The notes beneath the pieces were generated by a model, which saw only the letters and a program-made list of their open reading frames with translations, was not told the DNA's origin and ran no database searches. Below, one piece after another: positions 25,401-34,366 of a DNA stretch of 52,664 bases. Both the position numbers and the translations under genes were made by a program. The DNA lies in contig CAMCXK010000012.1 of NCBI GenBank assembly GCA_945883435.1, positions 1-52,664 of the forward strand. Direction: 5' to 3'. The DNA is from Chthoniobacter flavus. GTDB taxonomy: Bacteria; Verrucomicrobiota; Verrucomicrobiia; Chthoniobacterales; Terrimicrobiaceae. Numbering within the stretch: the stretch's first letter is position 1; each line of letters begins with the position of its first letter.

Positions 25401-26946
25401 TTTGCGGCAACGCGAAGGCGAAGGTGCCGGGAATCGCCGTGCCGTTGAAGGAGGCTGTGCCGCCGGTGAGGGTGGAATTGGAAAGGCGCTCGCCAAAAAC
25501 CAATGCAGAGGCCGCGGGAGCCGCGGTGATCGTCGTCGGTTGCTTGGAGAGAACCACGAGTTGCATGGCGTTCAAGTGCGCCTCGCTGCCTTGCACGACC
25601 GCCAAGTCGACATGGATCTCGCCAAACGCATCGGGAACGACTTCAGTCAGGATCGCGGTATTGCGCGTGTTATAATTCACGCCCCCGTCGCCGATGCCGA
25701 CCCCGGATGCCATGATGTCGGCGCTGACCGTCTTGGCACCGGTCGCTGTGAATCGCGTGGTTTGTGTGGAGGTGCTGTTTTCGGAGCTGAAAAATCTCAA
25801 CTCGTAGGCGCGGGCCGGATTCAGGCCTGCAAGGTAGAATCCGGCCGGGTAGTTGCCCGCCCACTTGAATCCATCGCGGGTTGCGGTCGGGGCGGCCAGA
25901 TTGCCCAAAGCGGTGGCATTCGATGTAAGGGGAATTTCCGAGATGGCCCAACCGGTATTGAGCGGACCGGTTGTGATCAGGGAGATCCCCGTATTTGAGC
26001 CTGCCGTGTCAACGAGTCCGCCGACATGCTCTCCAGCTTGAATCTGGATATTGCCCGGAATCGATTGCCAATTGTTCCAGTGGCTGCCATTCGAATCCGG
26101 ATTGGAGGTGTGCGAACCGTTGGTGCCGTCGTTTGTGCCAAAATCGAAAAGAAGCTCGACTCCCGGCAACGGGGAATTGGGATTGGGCTGATAGACTTTG
26201 TCCGGGAGAATGCCCGCTGAGGCGAGGTCAGCCCGGATTTTCGAGGTCCAGAGGGCATAGCCGGCTTTGTTCGTGTGCAGGGAGTCGACGTAGTAATCCC
26301 ACATCGAAGGGCTGGAACTGAACGTGAGCGATTCAAAAAGCGATGGCAGGTCGATGTAGTGAAGCTTGGAATTTCCGGAGGAACTGATGAACGATTGGAT
26401 CAGAGCATTGGCATCGCGGCGGCGTTGGTCGGCATCGGCATAGTCGAGGTAGTGGGGATTTTTGGTGATACCCAGATAAAAAATGTGCGTGTCGGGGCGG
26501 TGGGCATGCACAAGAGAAACGAAATTTTGAAAGCCTGCGGCCACATAAGCGCCGGACTGCCCGGGCCGCACGTCATTCGTGCCGGACCACACGACAATGG
26601 CGCGAGGGTTGTAGAATTGAACCACATTTTTCGCCCAGGCATCCCCGGCGGCCGCATCGCTATTTGATCCCGCGAACTTTTGCAGATCGCCAATCGTCGA
26701 ACCTCCGAACCCCCGCTGGATGACCCGGTAGTCGGAAAAATCCTGCGAGAGTTCCTCCCAAAGCCGGATGCTGGAACTTCCAACAAAGAGAACCGCATCC
26801 TGCGACTGGGGACTCAAAGCATCCTGCGCGCGGTATCGAGTGCGCTCAGCGTCGTATTGGGCCCAGAGCGCTTGGGAAGCAATGAGAAACCATGTTGCAA
26901 CAAGCCAAGAACCGAAGACTCCCTTGCGAAGACGTTGGGTTTTCAT
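22426..26946 (-). CDS. Large secreted SGNH-hydrolase protein with Ig-like repeats
   Basis: A 1506-residue secreted protein (signal peptide to about residue 30). An SGNH/GDSL hydrolase domain covers about 45-250, with VGSSSIRLW (nucleophile about Ser58), GFGGST, WSGTND and DSLHTNKAGY (Asp221, His224). Then come three copies of a domain opening with DFG (about 266-468, 560-763 and 1080-1268). Five Ig-like repeats marked by VVFTPxDxGNYT fall between them (one after copy 1, four after copy 2). A HYDIN/choice-of-anchor-D-like domain and a terminus ending FFRIEAE finish the protein. It may deacylate a glycan at the cell surface. The start at 26946 is chosen by the signal peptide. Confidence 0.8.
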   Translation of the reverse strand: MKTQRLRKGVFGSWLVATWFLIASQALWAQYDAERTRYRAQDALSPQSQDAVLFVGSSSIRLWEELSQDFSDYRVIQRGFGGSTIGDLQKFAGSNSDAAAGDAWAKNVVQFYNPRAIVVWSGTNDVRPGQSGAYVAAGFQNFVSLVHAHRPDTHIFYLGITKNPHYLDYADADQRRRDANALIQSFISSSGNSKLHYIDLPSLFESLTFSSSPSMWDYYVDSLHTNKAGYALWTSKIRADLASAGILPDKVYQPNPNSPLPGVELLFDFGTNDGTNGSHTSNPDSNGSHWNNWQSIPGNIQIQAGEHVGGLVDTAGSNTGISLITTGPLNTGWAISEIPLTSNATALGNLAAPTATRDGFKWAGNYPAGFYLAGLNPARAYELRFFSSENSTSTQTTRFTATGAKTVSADIMASGVGIGDGGVNYNTRNTAILTEVVPDAFGEIHVDLAVVQGSEAHLNAMQLVVLSKQPTTITAAPAASALVFGERLSNSTLTGGTASFNGTAIPGTFAFALPQNFPPVGNSTHSVVFTPTDAGNYTTATIDIPVSVAPNPNATTQILIDFGSDLSANANYLTASPDSNGNFWNNYKTNNGTLSNLLFTDNSTSGIALAGVNTVAGAPGAGGWGISNGTVNLTNSKLNVFNAYTDGIYVFSGNATLTFSGLDSSKRYSFELFGARAAGNATATGNRTTLYTMTSASGVSTRTLQTSGYNLGAAGGNYNTSNTVVFGNQVPDGTNRITLRFEGQSGQTTGSYLNALQMTVESGNSQIFTPPVASTITFGQVLANATLTGGNASGPGAFAFASPFIAPPVGTSTQQVVFTPADSGNFTTATVGIPVSVAKAVPTVQSLPTPSVILHGEPVGSSILSGGTASVPGSFTFASPADLPVLGSSQHVVVFTPSDSGNYTTTSVLVNVLAAASLETPSIVSLPVASPIVFGQTLASSALSAGSASVNGSFAFASPQTQPAAGHSSHAVVFTPLDVGNYTTATTNVTVTVSKALPTVITPPAPSVLLIGQALGNATLSNGTASIPGTFSFANPQTQPPGGNSTQSVVFTPTDSGNYTSTTFDLPVVVNPGARGIFLVDFGPSSNQTLTNGADQWNNMSNSTAVALREANGAASYAVLSYDSSGPAFQVNGPPTIAALNTPLESDLGKLAAATATQDFYYHSLTTANFTVSGLSPVMSYTLRLFGSRDSTQTRVTTFSATGANAPVTASVTTSGVNSGGTGINTNTAQMAVLSGVRPDASGRIILGVTRTSGDFAHFNAMEVFSEEPEIHLAEPQGVPLSSGASLSLAVLPLGDPADVRTFVISNSGPGTLQSISLSKVGSAAADFTVAGLTSNSVAAGSNATFTVQFSPSAAGNRSAQILVASNDRDENPFVLDLSARGLSAAQDTDGDGVNDVAEYRLATLGFNWQSDSTALAATLRNHANTVGLYSAEQMQALSVGLPVLSRNSTTGGFTLKLRLKKSTNLQSFELLPFTVDGTFVNPATGEIEFDFTPPENAAFFRIEAE

Positions 26947-26998
26947 AAGATGGACCACAGACGCCCGGCACTACCCGTCGCCGGGGAGGGATAAAACG

Positions 26999-27835
26999 TC
27001 AGATCGCAGCTTCAGTCTTGCGGCGGAGGAACAACCAGCTGCCGGCAAGCGCCGCAAGGATCAGAAGCGCGTTTGTTGTTGGCTCGGGGACAACATCAAC
27101 TTGCATCAAGTTCAGGTATCCGAACTGCCCAGTTGAGTTGGAGAACTCAATCGTGATGGCACCCGAAACGGGCTGAACGCCATTTAGGGAAACTGTTGTG
27201 TTGTTGTTTCCATCATAGCCACCAACTCCCACGTCCACACCACTCGTCACGAGTGGTGCGGAGGAAAGTGTGCCACCGGCACCGATCGCGCGGTAGGTGG
27301 TGGCGCGCGTTCCAGTGTTTATCCAACGTGAACCGAAAAAGGTGAAGTTGTAAGTTTTCGCATTATCAAGCCCTGAGAGTGAAAAGGAGGCTGTAGCTGG
27401 AGATCCACCACCATCTAGGAACCAATAATCTCCAGTTGCGGCGGAAACAGCGAAAATACCTAAATTGGAAAAAGAGGGATTCTCTCCAACCGGGACACCC
27501 GATGATGTTGCACCTGCAGCAAGCCCTCCATTCAGCAAACCATTGGCTTGCATGTTAGCAGAGAGATTTGAAATAGACCAACCGACCAAAGGGGAATTTA
27601 GAACATCCACGAAATTGGAAAACGACCCCGACTGCACTTGGGTCGAGTTACCAAATGAGTTCCAATAGAAAGTTCCACTGCCAGCAATTGGGGTTGCTGG
27701 GTTGGAAACCAAAGTTCCGTTAGTCCCACCGTCTTTTCGTCCCATGTCAAAAAGAACCGTTTGGGCACCAGATGTTGCCGTCATAGCAATAGCCACGGCT
27801 GCCAAAAGAAGAAGCTTGGGTGAGTTGGTTTTCAT
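26999..27835 (-). CDS. PEP-CTERM sorted surface protein
   Basis: A 278-residue exported protein. It has an N-terminal signal peptide (MKTNSPKLLLLAAVAIAMTATSG, 22 residues shown in part) and a C-terminal PEP-CTERM tripartite signal: VPEPTTN, a hydrophobic helix, then RRK. Exosortase would cleave it during export. The whole mature part matches the repeated DFG domain of the neighbouring 1506-residue protein, sharing FFGSR, TSGVDVGVGGYDGNN and a final LNLMQV. The gap to that gene is 52 bp on the same strand, so the two are probably co-transcribed. Function is unknown; a sugar-binding-like beta-sandwich is the likely fold. Confidence 0.85.
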   Translation of the reverse strand: MKTNSPKLLLLAAVAIAMTATSGAQTVLFDMGRKDGGTNGTLVSNPATPIAGSGTFYWNSFGNSTQVQSGSFSNFVDVLNSPLVGWSISNLSANMQANGLLNGGLAAGATSSGVPVGENPSFSNLGIFAVSAATGDYWFLDGGGSPATASFSLSGLDNAKTYNFTFFGSRWINTGTRATTYRAIGAGGTLSSAPLVTSGVDVGVGGYDGNNNTTVSLNGVQPVSGAITIEFSNSTGQFGYLNLMQVDVVPEPTTNALLILAALAGSWLFLRRKTEAAI

Positions 27836-27883
27836 AGGGGATGGAGGATTGAGTGGAGGTTTTGGGGTGATCCGATTTGTGAA

Positions 27884-27910
27884 ATATTATGCAATTGCTT
27901 CCATGGTCAA
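27884..27910 (-). promoter_or_regulatory. Candidate sigma-70-type promoter of the PEP-CTERM gene
   Basis: On the minus strand TTGACC (27910-27905) is followed after 15 nt by TAATAT (27889-27884), 49 nt upstream of the ATG at 27835. The spacer is 2 nt short of ideal, but this is the most AT-rich stretch in the gap. The rest of the 27836-28066 region holds a GTTGTT/AACAAC hairpin (27984-27998) and nothing coding. Confidence 0.35.
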
Positions 27911-28066
27911 GGGGATTTTTCGGAATTTTTTTTGACCAGGGCGTGGCATCCCGAAGATTTGAAGTATTGTCTTGAGGAGAGGGGTTGTTGGGAACAACGG
28001 ACTACCGCCTGCGCCGATTTTCACCGAGGCGCGCGCAGGTTGGGGCGGTGAAGTTGGTATTCGCCG

Positions 28067-28480
28067 TTACTCGCCGGAATTCTTCGACAAAAGCTTGAAT
28101 GCTTTGCGGACGTCGCTCAGGCGCAGGATCAGCAGACCCTTTTTGGCGCTCGGCATCGAGGCGAGGTAGGCATATTCGATATTGATCCGCGCGGCGGCGA
28201 GTTCGCGGGCGATTTTCGAGAGGCTGCCCGGACGGTTGTCATTTTCAATCATCAGGACCTCGCTTTCCAAAACAAGGGTGCCCCGGGATTCGAGAAGGGC
28301 GATGGCCTTGCGCGTGTCGCTCACCACCATGCGCACCGCCGCGTGGTCGACGGTGTCCGAAACGGTCAATCCATAGATGTTCACACGTTCCTCGGCGAGT
28401 GCATCGCACAACTCCGCCAGAGTGCCCGGACGGTTGGCGATGAAAATGGCGAGTTGTTCAACAATGCGGGCGTTCCTCAT
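28067..28480 (-). CDS. Tandem ACT-domain protein
   Basis: A 137-residue protein made of two ACT domains (about 5-70 and 73-137). Each opens with the ACT pattern, NRPGTLAELCDALAEERVNI in the first and NRPGSLSKIARELAAARINI in the second. ACT pairs bind amino acids and regulate enzymes or transcription; stand-alone tandem ACT proteins of this type (COG4747-like) have no settled role. It is divergent from the RNase R gene, 86 bp away. The start is the ATG opening MRNARIV; other in-frame starts upstream overlap the divergent gene and give no domain sequence. Confidence 0.85.
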   Translation of the reverse strand: MRNARIVEQLAIFIANRPGTLAELCDALAEERVNIYGLTVSDTVDHAAVRMVVSDTRKAIALLESRGTLVLESEVLMIENDNRPGSLSKIARELAAARINIEYAYLASMPSAKKGLLILRLSDVRKAFKLLSKNSGE

Positions 28481-28566
28481 ACACCCCACCATTTCCCTGA
28501 CACCGGACGGCATCAATCCCAAATCCATGTCTTGCCACTGGCCGTAAGCGGCCCGATGGGTGTGAA

Positions 28567-30795
28567 ATGACGAAATCCCGCCGCCAGTCCGACTCCCGTT
28601 CAAAAACCGGACGCACGCATCCAAAGCCGCAGGAAAGTTCGCGGCGCGCACACTCCTCGCAGGCGCGCAAACCAAAAACATCCGATAAGCAGCCGAATCG
28701 GTTGGAGTCCTCGATTTTGAACCTCGTCAAGAAACGTCCCTTGGACGCCGCGGGGATCGAAGCCGCCTTGGATTTGCCGCCAAACTGGAAGCCCCGGCTC
28801 GCCCGCATCCTTCAAGACATGGAAACGCGCGGGCAAATCGTTCGCATCCGCAAGGACCGGTTCATCCTGCCCAAGGAGGCCGATCTGATCACTGGCAAAA
28901 TCCAGTTTCACATGAACGGCTCGGCCCATCTTCTGGCCGGGCAACCCGGCGCGCCCGATGTCCTTGTGCGCCCGGAAAACACATCCACCGCCATGCACGG
29001 CGATACCGTTGTGGTCCGCCGCGTCGGATCGGGCGGGGTCTCGCACGCCGGCGGCGAGCGTCTCGAAGGCGAAGTCATCCGCATCGTTTCCAGAGCCACG
29101 GACACGATCGTGGGCACCTTGCAACGGTCTCCGAAGTTTTTCTATGTCATCCCCGACGATCCCCGCTTTCCACACAACCTCTACGTCATTCCTCCGGCCC
29201 CCCCGCTGGCGGCCCGGGCGGGGGACAAGGTGGTGGCGCGTCTCGAATCATGGCCCTCGCGCCACGTCAATCCCGAGGGGCGGATTGTCGAAATTTTGGG
29301 CCGCTCGGGCGCTCCGGGGGTGGATATGCTGTCGATCATCCACCGCCACCGCCTGCCCATGGAGTTTCCTCCGGAGGTGTTGGCGGAGGCGTCCCGAACG
29401 CCGTTTGACATTCCACCCGCCGAATTGTCGCGCCGCCGGGATCTCCGGAACGCGCTGATTTTCACGATCGATCCCGACGATGCCAAAGACTTCGACGATG
29501 CGATCCAGGTCGAGCGCACCCAAAGCGGATGGATGGTGGGCATCCATATCGCGGATGTCTCCCACTACGTCCACCCCGGCACCGCGATGGAACGCGAGGC
29601 CGCCGTGCGGGGAAACAGTGTTTATCTGGCCGACCGGGTGATCCCGATGCTCCCCGAAGCGCTCAGCAACGGAATTTGCAGCCTCAAGCCGGATGTCGAG
29701 CGACTGGCGTTTTCGGTGTTCGCGCAGATCGATAAGTCGGGATCAGTCACGCAGGTATCCTTTGCGAAATCCGTGATCCGCAGCCGCAAGCGCCTGACCT
29801 ATCGCGAGGCCCTGGCGATCCTGGAGAAATCCGGCCCTACAGGCGATGCGGTGGCCGAGCACGTGCGCATGGCCTGGGAGGTTTCCTCGCTGCTGCGAAA
29901 AAAGCGGTTTGCAGCGGGTTCGCTGGATTTGGATTTTCCGGAAATCAAGGTCCGCCTCGACGAACAAGGCCGCCCCGTGCGACTCGAGCGCATCGAGAAC
30001 GACATTTCGCACCAACTCATCGAGGAGCTCATGCTTCTGGCCAATGAACTGGTGGCCCGCGAACTCAAGCTCCGCAAGCAACCCGCGCTTTACCGGATTC
30101 ACGAAAATCCCGAACCGGACCGTCTGGAGGAGTTCCGCGAATTCGCCGCCTCGCAGGGCATCTCCGCCGGAGACCTGACCCAGCGGCGGGAAATCCAAAA
30201 AATCCTGCGTGCGATCCTCGGCAAGCCGTTTGCGGGAGCCGTGAAAATCGCCCTGCTCAAAAGCCTCAAGCGGGCGCGCTACCACCACGAACCCTTGGGC
30301 CACTACGGGCTTTCGAAGTCCGACTACACCCACTTCACCAGCCCGATCCGCCGCTACAGCGATCTGATCGTCCACCGCGCACTGGAACGCCAACTGGGTC
30401 TGACGAAAAAAGGTCCCGACCCGGCGTCCCTGGCCCGCACCGCCGAACACATTTCGAACACCGAGCGCACCGCCGCCGAAGCCGAGAAGGAATCGGTGAA
30501 ACTCAAAAAGCTCGAATACTTCCAAGCCCAGGCGGGGGCCTCAAAGCGCCAGTCTTTCCGCGCCGTGGTCATCGAGGTGCGGAATTTCGGCTTTTTTGTG
30601 GAACTTCCCGACTTTCTTCTCACCGGCCTGGTTCACGTCTCCTCGTTGGGCTCCGACTTTTTTGTGCACGACCCCGCCCGTGCGCGCTTGACCGGACGCC
30701 AAACGAAAAAATCCTACGCGGTGGGCGACGAACTCAAGGTGGCCGTGGAGCGGGTGGACACCGTGAAACAACAAGTCGACTTCCGACCGGCCTGA
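28567..30795 (+). CDS. rnr: Ribonuclease R
   Basis: A 742-residue 3'-5' exoribonuclease of the RNB family that degrades structured RNA. It has a basic N-terminal tail, a winged-helix segment (about 45-95), cold-shock OB folds and the RNB catalytic domain, whose magnesium-binding aspartates are in IDPDDAKDFDDAI. The family block HYGLSKSDYTHFTSPIRRYSDLIVHRAL follows in two parts. A C-terminal S1 domain (about 660-740) ends the protein. The length fits RNase R, though the long lysine-rich tail of the E. coli enzyme is absent; the basic residues sit at the N-terminus instead. Confidence 0.95.
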   Translation: MTKSRRQSDSRSKTGRTHPKPQESSRRAHSSQARKPKTSDKQPNRLESSILNLVKKRPLDAAGIEAALDLPPNWKPRLARILQDMETRGQIVRIRKDRFILPKEADLITGKIQFHMNGSAHLLAGQPGAPDVLVRPENTSTAMHGDTVVVRRVGSGGVSHAGGERLEGEVIRIVSRATDTIVGTLQRSPKFFYVIPDDPRFPHNLYVIPPAPPLAARAGDKVVARLESWPSRHVNPEGRIVEILGRSGAPGVDMLSIIHRHRLPMEFPPEVLAEASRTPFDIPPAELSRRRDLRNALIFTIDPDDAKDFDDAIQVERTQSGWMVGIHIADVSHYVHPGTAMEREAAVRGNSVYLADRVIPMLPEALSNGICSLKPDVERLAFSVFAQIDKSGSVTQVSFAKSVIRSRKRLTYREALAILEKSGPTGDAVAEHVRMAWEVSSLLRKKRFAAGSLDLDFPEIKVRLDEQGRPVRLERIENDISHQLIEELMLLANELVARELKLRKQPALYRIHENPEPDRLEEFREFAASQGISAGDLTQRREIQKILRAILGKPFAGAVKIALLKSLKRARYHHEPLGHYGLSKSDYTHFTSPIRRYSDLIVHRALERQLGLTKKGPDPASLARTAEHISNTERTAAEAEKESVKLKKLEYFQAQAGASKRQSFRAVVIEVRNFGFFVELPDFLLTGLVHVSSLGSDFFVHDPARARLTGRQTKKSYAVGDELKVAVERVDTVKQQVDFRPA

Positions 30796-30822
30796 CACAC
30801 CCTGGATTCCCCTGCCGGAGCG

Positions 30823-32046
30823 TCAGAGTTTGTGGCCCATTTTTGTTTTTTTGGTCTCCAGATATCGCGCATTGTCCGGATTCGCCGGCGAGCGGATTGG
30901 GATCTGCTCGACGATTTGGATGTCATAAGCCTCCAGTCCGACCACCTTGCGCGGGTTGTTGGTGAGAAGCCGGATTTGATGGATGCCGAGATCGGCCAGG
31001 ATTTGGGCACCCAGTCCGTAGTCGCGCAAATCCATGGGGTAGCCGAGGCGCTCGTTCGCCTCCACGGTGTCGAGGCCTTGCTCCTGCAGCTTGTAAGCGC
31101 GGATTTTCGCCGCCAAACCGATGCCGCGTCCCTCCTGCCTCATGTAAAGAAGGACCCCGCAACCCTCGCGTTGGATGCGTTCCATGGCTTGATGCAACTG
31201 CGAGCCGCAATCGCAGCGGCGCGATGCAAAAACATCTCCGGTCAGGCATTCGCTGTGCACCCTGACCAGAGTCGGCTGGGCGGAACGAATGGTTCCCTTC
31301 ACCAGCGCCATGTGGTGGAGTCCGTCCACCAGGGACCGGTAGAGATGAAGGTTGAACTCACCGAAATCCGTGGGCAGCAGGATCGTTTCCTCCCGCTCCA
31401 CCAACCGCTCGCTCCGGCGGCGGTGGGCGATCAAATCCTGAATCGAACACAACTTCAGTCCGTGCTTTTTTTTGAACTTCACCAGGTCGGGCAACCGCGC
31501 CATCGAACCGTCCTCGCGCATGATTTCGCAGATGACCCCCGAGGGATCCAGACCCGCCAGACGCGCCAAATCGACAGCGGCTTCGGTGTGTCCCGCCCGC
31601 CGGAGCACACCGCCGCATTTCGCCTGCAAAGGGAAAACGTGTCCGGGTTGGACAAAATCGCCGGACCCCGCGCCGGAGCGCGCCAGCAGGCGAATCGTTT
31701 CGGCCCGGTCCTTCGCGCTGATGCCGGTGGTAATGCCGGAGCGGGCGTCCACTGAGACGGTGAAGTCGGTTTTGAATCCCTCCCGGTTGCTTTCCACCAT
31801 GCTGCGCAAGCCGATTTGCAGCGCCCGCTCCTCGGTGATGGGGGCGCAAATCAGCCCCCGGCCGAATGTGGCCATGAAATTCACCGCTGCCGGAGTGACT
31901 TTGGAAGCCGCCATGACGAGATCCCCCTCGTTTTCGCGATCGGCATCGTCGGTCACGATCACCATGCGCCCGCGGCGGATATCGGCGAGGGCTTCGGAGA
32001 TGGAATCAAACGGGGATTTGGCAGGCATCAGGCGACCTAACACCAT
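30823..32046 (-). CDS. ribBA: RibBA, DHBP synthase / GTP cyclohydrolase II
   Basis: A 407-residue bifunctional enzyme for the first steps of riboflavin synthesis. The N-terminal half makes 3,4-dihydroxy-2-butanone 4-phosphate from ribulose 5-phosphate (DDADRENEGDLVMAA, HTEAAVDLARL). The C-terminal half is GTP cyclohydrolase II, with zinc-binding cysteines in SECLTGDVFASRRCDCGSQ and the active-site block YMRQEGRGIGL. The ATG at 32046 is chosen because AGGA lies 5 nt upstream on the coding strand; ATG 32028 is an alternative. It converges on rnr (27 bp apart) and is divergent from the glycosyltransferase (73 bp). No FMN riboswitch fits in that gap. Confidence 0.94.
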   Translation of the reverse strand: MVLGRLMPAKSPFDSISEALADIRRGRMVIVTDDADRENEGDLVMAASKVTPAAVNFMATFGRGLICAPITEERALQIGLRSMVESNREGFKTDFTVSVDARSGITTGISAKDRAETIRLLARSGAGSGDFVQPGHVFPLQAKCGGVLRRAGHTEAAVDLARLAGLDPSGVICEIMREDGSMARLPDLVKFKKKHGLKLCSIQDLIAHRRRSERLVEREETILLPTDFGEFNLHLYRSLVDGLHHMALVKGTIRSAQPTLVRVHSECLTGDVFASRRCDCGSQLHQAMERIQREGCGVLLYMRQEGRGIGLAAKIRAYKLQEQGLDTVEANERLGYPMDLRDYGLGAQILADLGIHQIRLLTNNPRKVVGLEAYDIQIVEQIPIRSPANPDNARYLETKKTKMGHKL

Positions 32047-32119
32047 TTTTTCCTGTTCGAAAAGAACTGGGGATGACACCCGATGCCCGGAGGCGCCGCC
32101 GGGGATTACCTTTTGCCCG

Positions 32120-34366
32120 ATGAGCACCCGTCCATTGAATACCGCACTGGTTGGCGACTATCCTCCCAGACGCTGCGGCATCGCGACCTTCACCCGCAGC
32201 CTCCGAAACGCTCTGGTCCAAGTGCGCCCCGATTGGAAAGGCGGTGTGGTGAGCGTGAGCGACTCCAGCACCGCTGAAGCCTACCCGCCGGAGGTGGCCT
32301 TTGAGATTCCCGAGGAGGATTCGAACGCCTACCTGCGCGCCGCGGATTTTTTGAATGTCGCGGACACCGACGTGGTCTCGCTCCAGCACGAGTTCGGCAT
32401 CTTCGGAGGCGAGGCGGGAGCGCATGTGGTGCCCCTGCTGCGCAAGCTGCGAATGCCCGTTGTCACGACCCTGCACACGGTGCTGCAGTCGCCCGGCGAG
32501 GCCCAGAGGCGTGTGCTCGGCGAGATCGCGGCCCTGTCCTCGCGGGTGGTGGTCATGACGCACACCGGGGCGCGCATTCTGAGCGATTCCCTGGGGGTGC
32601 CCGCTGGAAAAATCCATGTCATTCCGCACGGTATTCCCGATGGTCCCTTCGTCGAACCCGGAGTTTTCAAACGCCGCCTAGGATTCGAAGGCCGCTCGAT
32701 CATGCTGACCTTCGGATTGCTCTCGCCCGGGAAGGGCATCGAGTATGCAGTGCGCGCCTTGCCGGAGATCGTGCGCGACGTGCCGGATGTTTTGTATGTG
32801 GTCTTGGGAGCCACCCACCCCCGGTTGCTGCGCGAAAATGGCGACCAGTATCGGGACGGGTTGGTTGATTTGTCACGCCGGCTCGGTGTCGAAGAGCATG
32901 TGGCCTTTGTGAACCGCTATGTCGACGAGAACGAACTGATGGATTTCATCGGCGCGGCGGATGTCTATGTGACGCCCTACTTGAATGCCTGCCAGATCGT
33001 ATCGGGCACATTGGCCTACTGCTTCGGCGCGGGGAAAGCCATCGTCTCCACGCCCTACTGGCACGCCGAGGAATTGCTGTCGGATGGACGCGGTGAACTC
33101 GTCCCCTTCCGGGACGAGAACGGGCTTGCCCGGAAGATCGCCGACCTCTTTCAAAACCCCGACAAGCGCGAGGCCATGAGCCGGAGCGCCCATGCTCTCG
33201 GGCGGGAAATGACCTGGGAACGCGTGGCCGATGCTTATGCCGGGGTTTTCAGCGAGGTGGGACAACGGAGTCCCCCGGCGCGCTCACCTCGAGCCGAGAG
33301 GATCTCCTTGAAACCCCTGCCGCGGCCATGCTTCGCGCACTTGCACCGCATGAGCGACGGGTGCGGGGTTTTTCAGCATGCGAAATTCGGCATCCCGTGG
33401 TTCCAGCATGGCTACTGCACCGATGACAATGCGCGGGCGCTGTTGCTGTTCGCCCAGATGCCCGAGCGATTGGTGGAAGAGGAATCGCTGGATGGCATCC
33501 GTTCGGCGTGTGCGGCCTTTGTGCATCACGCTTTCCAAACTGAGATTCGCCGGTTCCGGAACTTCATGGGATTCGACAGGCGCTGGCAGGAGGCCCATGG
33601 ATCCGAGGACAGCCATGCCCGCGCCATCTGGGCCCTCGGGGCCTTGGTCGGCCGAAACCCCGCATCCCCGCTTCGACGCTGGGCGGCGGCTCTTTTTCAA
33701 ATCGCTCTTCCAGTCACGGAGACCTTCACGTCGCCCAGAGCCTGGGCGTTTTGCCTGATCGGGCTTCATGAATACTTCCGGACATTGCATGGAGATGTGG
33801 GAGCCGGGAGGATGCGTGTGCTTTTCCGGGACCGCCTGCGGGAGGCTTACCGGCAGAATGCGTCAGACGACTGGCCCTGGCCCGAGGATATCGTGGCCTA
33901 TGACAATGCCCGATTGCCTCAGGCACTGATTCTGGCCGGCCGGTTCAGCGATTGTCCCGAGGCTTTGCAAATGGGCCTCGGCAGCCTCCGCTGGCTGATG
34001 GACCACCAGACCGGATGCGGAGGGGAATTCCAGCCCGTCGGCTCGAACGGATTCTGGCGGCGCGGGGCAAGGCCCGCATTGAACGATCAACAACCGGTCG
34101 AGGCCGGCGCGGCGGTGAGCGCCTGCCTTGAGGCCTACCGCGCCACCGGAGACCGGAGCTGGGAGGCGGAGGCGGAGCGCGCCTTCGATTGGTTTCTCGG
34201 CCGCAACAGTGTGCGCCAGCCCCTTTACGACCCGTCCACCGGCGGCAGCTTCGACGGACTCCATGACAACCGGGTGAACAGAAATCAAGGGGCGGAATCG
34301 CTGCTGTCCTGGCTTTTGGCGTTGTTGGAAATGCGCGCCCATCGCGAAGCCTCGAGGGAATCATGA
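32120..34366 (+). CDS. GT4-type glycosyltransferase fused to C-terminal helical toroid-like domain
   Basis: A 748-residue protein. The first 385 residues are a GT4-like (GT-B fold) glycosyltransferase: GDYPPRRCGIATFTRSLRNAL at the start (21 residues, shown in two parts in the family), VSLQHEFGIFGGEAG, LLSPGKGIEYAVRAL and TLAYCFGAGKAIVSTPYWHAEELL. Residues about 390-748 form an all-helical region rich in Trp and Arg (HGYCTDDNARALLLF, SDDWPWPEDIVAYDNARLPQ, DGLHDNRVNRNQGAESLLSW), like an (alpha/alpha) toroid of a glycosidase or epimerase. No signal peptide is evident. The stop overlaps the GH130 start (ATGA), so the two act together. Confidence 0.85.
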   Translation: MSTRPLNTALVGDYPPRRCGIATFTRSLRNALVQVRPDWKGGVVSVSDSSTAEAYPPEVAFEIPEEDSNAYLRAADFLNVADTDVVSLQHEFGIFGGEAGAHVVPLLRKLRMPVVTTLHTVLQSPGEAQRRVLGEIAALSSRVVVMTHTGARILSDSLGVPAGKIHVIPHGIPDGPFVEPGVFKRRLGFEGRSIMLTFGLLSPGKGIEYAVRALPEIVRDVPDVLYVVLGATHPRLLRENGDQYRDGLVDLSRRLGVEEHVAFVNRYVDENELMDFIGAADVYVTPYLNACQIVSGTLAYCFGAGKAIVSTPYWHAEELLSDGRGELVPFRDENGLARKIADLFQNPDKREAMSRSAHALGREMTWERVADAYAGVFSEVGQRSPPARSPRAERISLKPLPRPCFAHLHRMSDGCGVFQHAKFGIPWFQHGYCTDDNARALLLFAQMPERLVEEESLDGIRSACAAFVHHAFQTEIRRFRNFMGFDRRWQEAHGSEDSHARAIWALGALVGRNPASPLRRWAAALFQIALPVTETFTSPRAWAFCLIGLHEYFRTLHGDVGAGRMRVLFRDRLREAYRQNASDDWPWPEDIVAYDNARLPQALILAGRFSDCPEALQMGLGSLRWLMDHQTGCGGEFQPVGSNGFWRRGARPALNDQQPVEAGAAVSACLEAYRATGDRSWEAEAERAFDWFLGRNSVRQPLYDPSTGGSFDGLHDNRVNRNQGAESLLSWLLALLEMRAHREASRES

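Noticed and set aside
27984-28044. Strong terminator after the ACT-domain gene
   Set aside because: Two hairpins are visible (GTTGTT/AACAAC and CCTGCGC/GCGCAGG), but neither is followed by a T tract in the right direction.
31472-32119. Upstream extension of the glycosyltransferase reading frame
   Set aside because: The extension is antisense to ribBA and has no glycosyltransferase-like sequence; the ATG at 32120 begins the recognisable protein.
32047-32119. FMN riboswitch before ribBA
   Set aside because: The divergent gap is only 73 nt and lacks the multi-stem layout of an FMN aptamer.
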